Shown here piece by piece: positions 1 through 7,872 of a stretch of DNA of 64,000 bases. Position numbers and translations under genes: made by a program. Numbering within the stretch: the stretch's first letter is position 1; every line of letters begins with the position of its first letter. The notes beneath the pieces are model-generated. The model saw only the letters and a program-made list of their open reading frames with translations. It was not told where the DNA came from and did no database searches. Source of the DNA: Cardiocondyla obscurior (lineage: Eukaryota; Arthropoda; Insecta; Hymenoptera; Formicidae); contig NC_091873.1 in the NCBI RefSeq assembly GCF_019399895.1, positions 4,100,001-4,164,000 of the forward strand. Reading direction: 5' to 3'.

Positions 1-285
1 TATTTCAAGAATTAAAGGATAGTACAGAAATGTTCTTTCGATACACAAGAATGATTTCGATGACACAATTCTGAAAGACTTATTTGCCATTTCGTCGACA
101 TATTTTGACGTCAGACAACCTCGCAATCTTATTGGCTGTCAGTAAAAACCGTAGCAGTAAAATTCCAACATATTGAAATTTTCGACTGCTACTGCTACTG
201 TTACGGCCACGGTTACGGACGGCCAAACCAAGCAACGCGATTAGTCGAAAGCTTTACTGTTACTGTTACGGAAATTGTGTGTGGC
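1..285. other. Unannotated left flank
   Basis: No supportable gene, RNA or terminal repeat is visible. From about 188 to 275 there are imperfect repeats of tactgttac/tacggac type, which look like a short degenerate simple repeat. Confidence 0.5.
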
Positions 286-752
286 CAGCTTTAAAGAAGA
301 TGCATACCGGTTTATCTCGAGCTTTCTACCTTCACCAGGAACCGAGATATGGCCAAAAAACAGAAAAAAGATTTTGGAAATCTGGCAACGTAGCATTGTA
401 CGGGGCTTATAGAAGATGTATACGAGCATATCCCGAGTTTTCTATTTTTACCAAGAGTTGAGATATGGCCGAAAAACAAAAAAAAGAAAATTTTGAAAAT
501 CTAACAATGTAGCATTGTGCGGGGCTTAAAGGATATGCATACGAATCTATCCCGAGTTTTCTACCCTCACCAGAAGCCGAGATATGGCCAAAAAACGAAA
601 AAAAAGTTTTGGAAATTTAGCAACGTCGCATTGTGCGGGGCTTAAAGGGGACCCATCTGAACCTATCCCGAGCTTTCTACTTTTACCAGGAGCCGAGATA
701 TAGCCAAAAAACAGAAAAAAAAATTTTTAGTTTGACAACGTCGCATTGTGTA
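286..752. repeat. Tandem satellite-like repeat, about 4 units of 106-129 bp
   Basis: Four diverged units begin near 286, 405, 534 and 640. Each contains a 'gagatatggcc' core, an A-rich stretch that varies in length, and a 'caacgt(a/c)gcattgt' end. Length differences lie mostly in the A-runs. Open frames that cross it are products of the repeat. Confidence 0.8.
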
Positions 753-770
753 GGACCCAAAGAAACCAGT

Positions 771-830
771 AGCAAATAAACACGGGTTCTACTCCGAGAG
801 CGCCGAGGGGGGCGCAATGTCGGAGAGAAA
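771..830 (+). repeat. Solitary arm related to the 42938 foldback element
   Basis: The segment 'aataaacacgggttcta' near 773-789 is identical to the start of the left arm of the foldback element at 42938. The following 40 bp are still alignable (GAG-rich, then 'ggagagaaaa'). No matching opposite arm is visible in the next 600 bp, so this looks like a broken or single-armed copy of the same family. Confidence 0.55.
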
Positions 831-835
831 ACCGT

Positions 836-965
836 GTTGTCAGTGCCCCTGTTTTCAGTGCACCTGTTATCGGTGCAGTTGTTATCATTACGCCTGTTAT
901 CGGTGCATCTGTTATCGATGCACTTGTTATCAGTGCACCTGTTATCAGGGCACTTGTTATCATGA
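836..965. repeat. 15-bp minisatellite (tgttatc(a/g)gtgcacc type), about 8 units
   Basis: Consecutive 15-bp units of the form cctgttatcggtgca repeat about eight times with point differences. Because 15 is a multiple of three, all frames stay open. The plus frame reads as a Cys-Tyr-x-Cys repeat and the minus frame as an Ile-Thr-rich repeat. I treat both as consequences of the repeat. Confidence 0.85.
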
Positions 966-1754
966 GTGGAGTGGGAGGGGAAGGATCACTCATGTTTGTA
1001 AGAGAAGGGGTAACATATGTGTCACCAGGAGATGAAGGAAAGGGGTAACAATGCATCAGATGCAATGCGTCATGCGTTCTCCACGTACGTGTCGAGTTAC
1101 GCGAACGTTATCATCTTGAAGGTAAGAGATGTGGTGATGAACTGCATGGAATGCTGTGAGAAGAATATAACACATTGCACGTCACTGTGAGTGTTATTCA
1201 TTTCACGATTTTTTTTTTCTTTGTTTTCCGTGAATGGAGAGAATGCAACTTACGCACACCCAGAGTCCGATTTCTCTGCGTAGTGTGGGACTTGCCGTGA
1301 AGCAGCTATACCGCACTAAAAACTCCACCGCAAATGAATATTAACGACATGAGAAACGAAAATCGCGAATGCTACTCTTACGCGGTCTCAACGCGTACTG
1401 ACAAAAAAACGCGGTCTCGAAATTTACTAACAAAAAACGCGGTCTCGGCACGTACTGACGAACACGTGTGAGGAGATAAGAAGTATCAGATCGCAGACCA
1501 GGCGTTGACACCTCATATCTCCTGATAAGAACACGCGTTCTCACACACACGCACGCACACAATCATTCAATTTTAATATTACCTTTTATACAGTTTTCTC
1601 CTCTTCTCCTTTTTCTCCTCCTGCTCCTCCTTCTCTCTCCTCCTCCCTCCTCCTTTTCTTCACTGCATATTATTAAAAAAAAAAAATGTTTGTATGAGAA
1701 GATGCAAAAGCGATGCATCTTATCATACACACACGCGCACACACGCACTCACAT
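966..1754. repeat. Intergenic stretch with simple repeats
   Basis: No gene recognised. 1381-1467 holds three units of about 29 bp starting with cgcggtctc. 1540-1560 is a CA/CG microsatellite, 1595-1665 is a polypyrimidine CTCCT tract, and 1728-1752 is another CA-rich microsatellite. Confidence 0.6.
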
Positions 1755-2077
1755 TTAATGTAGTTTGCGTCTCTTAGCCGCCTGATAGCTCTCTCTATTC
1801 GACGGGAGCGGTGTGGTAACAGTAGTCGTGCCTATGGACCCGGCGCACAGGTGAAGCGTAGTCATAATGATACGCTTCTTCCCGTACACCGGGTTATGTT
1901 GTAAAAAGTCCCACGACGCGGAACCTATGTCTTTGTTATGCGCGGGGCACCACGCGCCGTGCTCAGCGGGGTTGTGAACCCCAATTAGTGCTGGCGCAAA
2001 CATTTAAGTAAAATAGCACGACAAACCGGAGCCCTGCACTTTTCGCACACTTCAACTTCTACTTTCATCGGCTCCAT
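1755..2077 (-). pseudogene. Small unrecognised gene remnant, probably frameshifted
   Basis: Two overlapping minus frames are open. An ATG at 2077 opens 30 codons with a CxxC pair (CEKC, then further Cys residues) and stops at 1985. A second frame from 2003 runs 82 residues to 1755 with a CPAHN segment and a strongly basic KRRK tail. The simplest reading is one short zinc-binding, basic-tailed protein broken by a frameshift near 2000. I do not recognise the family. Its strand and position would fit the minus-strand block at 2633-4678, but 550 bp of repeat-like DNA lies between them. It could also be two unrelated chance frames. Confidence 0.3.
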
Positions 2078-2203
2078 CGCGATAGTTGGAGATGTCAGAA
2101 GCTACTGACGGCTGTGGGCTCAAAGACAAAGGGCTAGTAAAAATATGTGGGGGTGATTCAGAGTCATAGCACATCCGAGAACGTAATGTAAGAAATTTTT
2201 TAC

Positions 2204-2500
2204 CTCATGCGCAGGTAATGTAACCGTTCGAACAAGATCTATTGCGCAGATAATGTAACCGGTTGAAGAAGATCTGTTACATACAATTTTAGTCGATGAC
2301 AAAGACGTGGTACGCCTAAGTAAAGTATTTCAGTATAAGTATATTTGTAACAAAAAAGCAGTACTAGTAATATGCTGAAAAAAGAGATACAATATAAAAG
2401 AAATTCTAATAATATAACGAAAGATATCTATCGTGCAGGTAATGCAATCATGCAATTAAAATCTGTTACATACCTTCATACAACGAGCATCCCAAGAACA
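2204..2500. repeat. Diverged short repeats (35-bp unit)
   Basis: A 35-bp unit beginning gcgcag(g/a)taatgtaacc occurs in tandem at 2209 and 2244. A more diverged copy lies near 2434-2475, where the following 'acatac' and 'aatgtaag' blocks also echo 2165-2200. The rest of 2004-2632 shows no gene that I can support. Confidence 0.5.
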
Positions 2501-2632
2501 CAATGTAAGATTTTTTTTATTAATCACGTACCGATAGCAACTATAGAAGCCCGTGGCTTCTCGGAAGATAAGAGCGAGATGAAATAAAGTATAATAAAAT
2601 AAAAGTATGTAACATATACAATTTTAATGAAA

Positions 2633-3506
2633 TTATTGACAAAATACTGTATTTGACGCCTCAAAAACAATACGATCGATAACAAACGTAATGAGTTCGC
2701 AATCAATGAGCACACTTTTATCATAAATGTCATGTAACAATTTAATCGCATCACTTTTAGTGGTAATAGCATCACGTCGTAAACTAGATACGAAGTATTT
2801 AAATGTTTCACTAACAGCGTCTACAGTTTGTGATAGAGAAAAATAAACATGCTCAACGCAATGATTAATGTCGAATAGAAATAATAGAGTTTGCTGTTTT
2901 ATATATAAGTGTACATCTCTTAACAATAATTTGATTACAGTGTCATTAGTAGTAATATTTACAATTGTTAAAGTTAAATCGCGAATGAACAGTGGTGGTG
3001 CCGCAGACGGTTATTGAACAATAAACTTAACGGCCTCACGTTTTTCCATCAACGCTGTCCACGTAGCATGCGGTAGCAGCATAGTATTTCCCTTGGTATC
3101 GCCAAGAAGTAATTGCACATGTGATACAAGTCCAGCGTTGATACCAATGTTCAAATACTTGTATGCAGTAGGCGTTAAAGCAAATCTTCTCCCCAGAATA
3201 CGGTGTGTACACTACGGTGTGGCCAAACTAAATAAAAAAATACAATAAATGAATAAAAGAAAACACATATTTTTTTTATCACAATACAATATACAATACT
3301 TACTTCATGTTCCCGGCCAACGTGCTTGGTACTGGAGTGTAGAAATTCATGGTTGCAGCAGCAGTATCTTCGAGACAGTAGAGTCCGTGCATGAAAGTTC
3401 GCAAACTGGTAACGACACGTTGAGTATATGCGACTTTTATACTAAAATCCCCACCACAGTTACATGCGTCACTAATTTAAAAAAAGATATCATGAACTGA
3501 GGTCAT
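2633..3506 (-). pseudogene. Unrecognised intron-containing gene, C-terminal part, decayed
   Basis: Reading the minus strand from about 3506 to 2633 gives one coherent protein of roughly 270 residues broken at few points. An in-frame TAA lies in a T-run near 3484, a one-base frameshift near 3202 follows a 'YTPYSG' stretch, and a TAA lies near 3013. A 75-80 bp AT-rich segment (about 3228-3303) interrupts it and looks like an intron, with a GTAAGT donor and a TTTATTTAG acceptor. A Cys-x-Cys lies near the start, and the C-terminal 100 residues (2633-2926) are predicted mostly helical by eye. The open frame of the next gene upstream (3533-4240) can be read into this one after a single frameshift, so both may be one gene of about 500 codons. 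Family unknown. The compact layout suggests Maverick or viral cargo. Confidence 0.5.
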
Positions 3507-3532
3507 CTCCTCATCAGTATTGTTGAGGCTTT

Positions 3533-4240
3533 TTACACATATATTACATGCAACCTGATCATGGGTGCATGTGCAACGTAGCAATTGGAACGCGGTAACA
3601 GCATCACAATTGTCAGGTAAATTTCGCGCAAAAGTCCAATGGTTTGGATTGCATAAAAAATTTCACCGCACAACCTATTACCAAGTGAAATGTTTATGGT
3701 AAAGCAGGGATCAAGCATTTGATATCGATCCAGAAATGTATCCACCCACGTATAACAGTTCACTGGATGATAGTAACTTATAAATGGAGGAAAGTCCAAT
3801 CTGCGGCCGACACTACGTTGAATAACAAGTTTTAGACCAAGTATTAGATCGTCAACGGAGCAAAGTCTATGTCGTAACGCGGCTCTCTGACCAATCGCTA
3901 AGTCATTAAATTTACCCGATTGTATAAATGTTCGTAATTTCGATGACCTGAAGAAATCCGAAACATTATCACGTATGCCGCGAAGAAAACAAAGTTTGCG
4001 TTTCACTATATGCTGCGGCCACTCGCGATAACTGTAATGCATATCAATCGAAGATCGTCTCACAAACGGTTCACAGGTACCGCGGACACCTAGTTTACGA
4101 TTTCGTAGGAAACGGGTGATGGATCCTTGAGGTTTAAGCGATGTAAAGTTTATATTTATCACTTTAAAAAGTTCGTCGGCTTCATCATCCTCATCGCTAC
4201 GTCTATAAAACGAATTGTCCGCATATAGTAAAGAATCCAT
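3533..4240 (-). CDS. Unrecognised 235-residue protein (N-terminal part of the same gene?)
   Basis: An ATG at 4240 opens 235 codons to a stop at 3533. The start is acidic (a DEDDEADE run), the centre is Arg/Leu-rich, and no transmembrane segment or known motif is visible. The last 16 residues look wrong. In another frame from about 3585 the sequence reads a Cys/His cluster (CTCTHDQ, ACNIC) that continues towards the gene at 2633-3506, which suggests a frameshift near the end and a longer original protein. It starts 27 bp after the stop of the gene at 4268-4678, the tight spacing typical of viral or Maverick gene blocks. Function unknown. Confidence 0.5.
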   Translation of the reverse strand: MDSLLYADNSFYRRSDEDDEADELFKVININFTSLKPQGSITRFLRNRKLGVRGTCEPFVRRSSIDMHYSYREWPQHIVKRKLCFLRGIRDNVSDFFRSSKLRTFIQSGKFNDLAIGQRAALRHRLCSVDDLILGLKLVIQRSVGRRLDFPPFISYYHPVNCYTWVDTFLDRYQMLDPCFTINISLGNRLCGEIFYAIQTIGLLREIYLTIVMLLPRSNCYVAHAPMIRLHVIYV

Positions 4241-4267
4241 AGTTTTTGTATATCACAAACACATTTT

Positions 4268-4678
4268 TTATTGTAAAGCAGTGCAAACAGAACATATGTT
4301 GCACGGAAATATTAAATACATTGGTTTATTGCAATTAGAGTACAATCTGCTATATAACGCGTTGTGAGAATTGATCTCATGTCCATGAATAAGAGTCATA
4401 GGTCTTCCCAAATCAGAGAATGCGATCATACACTCCGTGCAAACGGCAATAGCTGCACTAGGTGTACAATAATACACGTATATTATGCAATACTTTGTGC
4501 TCGAAGTAAGTGCTCGAATATGCGCTGATTCCAGTTCTTGCAAAATATGAATTGTTAGATCGTCACTTTGGTCACTCGCGTAATTACTATCGTTAGGCAA
4601 TGAAGAGGCGTCGGACTCTGACGATGTTTCAAGTACCACTTCAACAGATGAAGACGAAGATTCATCAGACCACTCCAT
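4268..4678 (-). CDS. Unrecognised acidic protein with Cys-rich C-terminus
   Basis: A 136-codon frame opens with an ATG at 4678. Residues 1-45 are Ser/Asp/Glu-rich and acidic. The C-terminal half carries a CTEC pair, an isolated Cys and a final CNICSVC cluster, consistent with a zinc-binding module (inference). The stop codon overlaps an AATAAA polyadenylation signal (minus strand, near 4267). A TATAAATA box lies about 70 bp upstream at 4746-4753. It is the first gene of the minus-strand block and is divergent from the polymerase gene across the tandem-repeat spacer. I do not recognise it. An acidic plus zinc-binding layout would fit a regulator, but that is speculation. Confidence 0.5.
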   Translation of the reverse strand: MEWSDESSSSSVEVVLETSSESDASSLPNDSNYASDQSDDLTIHILQELESAHIRALTSSTKYCIIYVYYCTPSAAIAVCTECMIAFSDLGRPMTLIHGHEINSHNALYSRLYSNCNKPMYLIFPCNICSVCTALQ

Positions 4679-4745
4679 TATAGTCGCAATAAAAGTATAA
4701 TGGTTTACAAATTATCTAATAGAATTAATATAAAGAGACCTAACG

Positions 4746-4753
4746 TATTTATA
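4746..4753 (-). promoter_or_regulatory. Candidate TATA box for the minus-strand block
   Basis: TATAAATA on the minus strand, about 68 bp before the ATG at 4678, at the edge of the divergent spacer. Confidence 0.4.
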
Positions 4754-4833
4754 CTACTCCCACTACTGAGCATAGTATAAATTTTGTAAGTAGCGGGGGC
4801 TTTACAAATCGCAATACCTTATATGGAAACATC

Positions 4834-5545
4834 TTTTCTCGGGGTGAGATTGCAACATCATAGATGTGAACGTAAGAGCCCTCCACAATATCACAGCACG
4901 ATTATCAAACACGTGGTAAAATGTAACAACGCAACGGTGAGATCATTTGACGCGTGCTAAAATGTAAAACACTGATATTCATTACCACAGATGTGCATTG
5001 AGGGCGAAGACAATAAACTCCCGCCAAATGCTAAAGAGGTAAAATTTTAGATTTGTCATAACAGGCTACAATGTATCTGTTTCTCAAGAGTGAGATTACA
5101 GCGATATAGATGTGAAACTGAAAGATTCAGTACGTGCTAAAATGTAAAAACATTGATATTAATTACCACAAATGTACGCTGAGAGCGCAGGCAATGAACT
5201 CCCTCCAAATGCTAAAGAGGTAAAATTTTAGATTTGTTATAACAGGCTACAATGTATCTGTTTCTCGAGAATGAGATCACAGCGATATAGATGTGAAATT
5301 GAGAGATTCAGTACGTGCTAAAATGTAAAAACATTGATATTCATTGTCACACATGTACGCTGAGAGCTCAAACATTTAAACTCACAACGCGTACTAAAGA
5401 GGTAAAATCTTAGATTTGTCATAACAGACTATGACAAATTCTTGTTCTCGAGACGAGATCACGGTGTCGAAGTAGTTACATATGATATCAATAACACACG
5501 TCAGTTCTCAAGATGAGATCAGAGGCGCGTGTTAAAACGAGTATA
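4834..5545. repeat. Tandem repeat spacer between divergent genes, about 175-180 bp unit
   Basis: Units begin near 4834, 5090, 5271 and 5444 with 'ttctcgaga.gagatca'. They share 'gcgatatagatgtgaa', 'cgtgctaaaatgtaaaa', 'ttgatattcatt' and 'ctaaagaggtaaaa'. Spacings are 256, 181 and 173 bp. The first unit carries an extra 75 bp that repeats its own middle, and the last is partial. The array sits exactly between the minus-strand block and the plus-strand polymerase gene, a position where a shared control region or replication origin would be expected (inference). Confidence 0.75.
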
Positions 5546-5711
5546 CGATAAAGATATCTCTGTCAACACGGCATTGTCGAGAGAACAACGCGCTCTTATA
5601 AGAAACATATAAAAATCCATTATTGTCATGGCACACGTGGTGAATCGTTTTTGAAATGCATATGCGTCACGTTAGAGATATGAAAATAAAAACATTGACA
5701 AAATACTGCGA

Positions 5712-5719
5712 TATAAAAG
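5712..5719 (+). promoter_or_regulatory. Candidate TATA box for the polymerase gene
   Basis: TATAAAAG, 56 bp upstream of the ATG at 5775, at a plausible core-promoter distance. Confidence 0.45.
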
Positions 5720-5774
5720 TATCAGAACATATGCGCGAAATTTTAGTATTCCTGTTGGAATCATAAAAAGCAGT

Positions 5775-6861
5775 ATGGATTCTAGAGAGCGAGAGTTATT
5801 AGAGCAAGCTGTACGATTGACTTCACACGATGAGTTTAACGTATGGGAGCAACGGTGTTGCGAGTATATCGAGTCGTTGGAAGAACATGGGCGAAATAAA
5901 AGAGCGCGGTTATCAATTGGCGCACAACAATCATTGATTACTAATATCGCACGATGTGAAAATTTAAAATATGTAACACGACAACGATTCATTCATGAGG
6001 GTGCTGGATATAGTAGGCAAAAAGTTAAACTTAATGGCGTGAAATAGATTCTGTTTTTGAAAATCGTATAGTGACTGGTGCTGTTATCAACGTGAAACAT
6101 ATCGAGCGTCAGCAGTTCTTAGAAGATGCTGGAAAAATCGTGCTCAAACATGTGCGTTATGTTATGCGCAACATCATAATGTAAAAGTAAATGCAGTTTT
6201 TAATGGTGAATTTGTATCAGGTAATAAAACCGCAAACAAAAGCGTGCACACGAGAAACAGTGAACTTTTTAGCTCATCTGATTTAGAAGAGTGGTATGAG
6301 TCACGTGTCATGGAGCCTATTCTTGCCTCGCTGGATGAGTTTCAAGAACGAGATAGCGGATGGGCGTTATCGCGTATACATAATATGATTATAAATATTA
6401 ATAAATATAATCCATTGCATGCGGAATGTTACATTCAATTATCGCAAAAAATAAAAATAAAAAAAGCGATAATAAATGTTCAATCAACGGATAATGCATG
6501 TTTTGCATGGTCAATTGTTGCTGCTTTACATCCAACTGAAAGACACATGGAACGAGAATCGTCATATCCACATTATTCTACAGTATTAAATCTAGAAGGT
6601 ATAGAGTTTCCAGTAACACTGAAACAAATTAAAAAGTTTGAACAACTCAACAACATTTCAATCAACGTATATGGAATTGAAGAACAGAAAATTTTACCAA
6701 TACGACTCACCGATATGAAGAAAGAGAGATACATTCATATGCTGTACGTGCAACATGACAATGATGATGTGGGACATTTTGCGCTGATAAAAAATCTTTC
6801 TCGCCTCTTAAGCATACAATTGAATAAAACGAAGAACAGAAAATATTTTTGTGATCGGTAA
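5775..6861 (+). pseudogene. polB: Maverick/Polinton DNA polymerase B, N-terminal part, broken
   Basis: The ATG at 5775 begins a frame matching the N-terminal region of the DNA polymerase B (DNA_pol_B_2, protein-primed type) of insect Mavericks. Its recognisable block is 6370-6861, with the 'DNACFAWS' stretch, an 'SSYPHY' stretch, 'ISINVYGIEE' and a terminal 'KYFCDR' that normally opens a zinc finger. A stop at 6045 and a frameshift near 6178 separate the first 90 codons from the rest. The gene then ends abruptly 20 bp before the Gypsy-1 terminus at 6882. The segment that should follow in the family (zinc finger, 3'-5' exonuclease motifs and linker, roughly 280 codons) is absent. Coding resumes at 13199. 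Family assignment is from recognition of conserved blocks. Confidence 0.85.
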
Positions 6862-6881
6862 ATATATATATATTTATATAA
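6862..6881. other. AT filler at the Gypsy-1 / polB junction
   Basis: Twenty bases of TA-rich sequence separate the last polymerase codon from the LTR terminus. They match neither neighbour and are not duplicated at 13194. Confidence 0.4.
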
Positions 6882-7855
6882 GTTATGGTTGAATTAGTTG
6901 TTCTCCAGATGTTTTTCAACATATATTTATTTAATCTTACAATTAATTAACAATATTAACTTTGTGATTCTATAAGCGGCGCCCCTTTTGGCTGGGCGCC
7001 TATTCAAAATGCCGAAGACCTTAGTCTTGTCGGCGTTCTCTATAGCTCAGGTGTGGTTCTGTAAGTGTGACCAGGATTGGTCCCCACTTGTCGTCTCCGG
7101 GGTACTTAATAGGGAAGATCTCAGCTCTCTGCGTTGCTTCGATGATCTCCGCTCCTTCAGTCTGAGTTGCTTTGCTGTTCTCTGCTCTATTGGTCTGCGT
7201 TGCTTGGTCGATCTCTGCTCCTTCTGTCTGTACCTCTGCTTCCACCTTAGGTGTTTCCGCCTGAACTGCGGCCTCAGCTGTGGATGCCTCGGCTGGACTT
7301 TCCTCCAGTTGAGTTCTCGGGATGTCAATCGGGATGAGTTTCCAAGGGAAAAATTCTACTCCTTTGTCGAGCCCTCTCTTCGGTAGGATGGTTACTTTTC
7401 CTCGGAAGTCCTCGATGCTTAGGATCTTAGGACGATTCTCCTTCTCGCTTTCCGGGGATGATGGTAAGAAAGCTGGAGTAATTATCCTCTTGGCCTTCTT
7501 CCCTCTCCGCACTCTTTTATAAGAGATTTTGCTCATCTGATTACAACACTTTTTGCCTCGGGTGCTTCCGTATGTTAGGCGCACACCTCGGCAGATTACA
7601 ACACTTTTGGCCTTTGACCACTATTACCAGAGCGGATCATTAGCGACTTTGACCGGTCAACTGGTCCAGTATATGACCAGTTGGCTGGCCATTTTTACTA
7701 TCGAGAATTGAATTTGCCTCCAATCCACCTGGCGGAGTGGAAGCAAACTCCCCTCGATGACAGCTCAAGCTGTCATAGTGAATAGGTTATGAAATTAACC
7801 TATACTGTAGCAGACGACGCATTATGCTGCGTTCACAAATGCGTCGACCGCTACA
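6882..7855 (-). repeat. Gypsy-1 3' LTR (974 bp)
   Basis: In element orientation it begins TGTAGCGG at 7855 and ends CATAAC at 6882. It is immediately preceded (7856-7875 on plus) by the purine tract AAGGGGGTCC. It contains a 171-codon ORF. The same sequence is repeated in inverse orientation at 12220-13193. Confidence 0.9.
7021..7536 (-). CDS. LTR-encoded accessory protein of Gypsy-1
   Basis: A 171-codon ORF lies wholly inside the LTR. The ATG at 7536 is preferred over an in-frame ATG 16 codons upstream because the basic start MSKISYKRVRRGKKAKR looks like a natural N-terminus; this choice is uncertain. The protein has a basic N-terminus, a central 'PWKLIPIDIP' segment, and residues 100-138 made of an 11-residue repeat containing VQT, TQT, KATQT and ATQ. 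The KxTQT form is the established recognition motif of dynein light chain LC8. The C-terminus is mixed-charge. There is no similarity I recognise to Env, Gag or a known accessory protein. An identical ORF is present in the inverted LTR (12539-13054). Placement in the LTR means it would be present even in solo LTRs. Confidence 0.65.
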   Translation of the reverse strand: MSKISYKRVRRGKKAKRIITPAFLPSSPESEKENRPKILSIEDFRGKVTILPKRGLDKGVEFFPWKLIPIDIPRTQLEESPAEASTAEAAVQAETPKVEAEVQTEGAEIDQATQTNRAENSKATQTEGAEIIEATQRAEIFPIKYPGDDKWGPILVTLTEPHLSYRERRQD

Positions 7856-7872
7856 GGACCCCCTTGGTTGAT
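7856..7872 (-). other. Gypsy-1 polypurine tract
   Basis: On the minus strand AAGGGGGTCC directly abuts the 3' LTR start TGTAGC. It is the expected primer for plus-strand DNA synthesis. A partial copy (GGGGTCC, 12213-12219) also precedes the inverted LTR. Confidence 0.75.

Noticed and set aside
727..1065. 112-codon minus-strand ORF, Ile/Thr-rich
   Set aside because: It is the antisense reading of the 15-bp minisatellite, kept open by the repeat length being a multiple of three.
4834..5545. CRISPR-like array
   Set aside because: Units are long, adjacent and diverged, with no short identical repeats separated by unique spacers. The DNA is eukaryotic.
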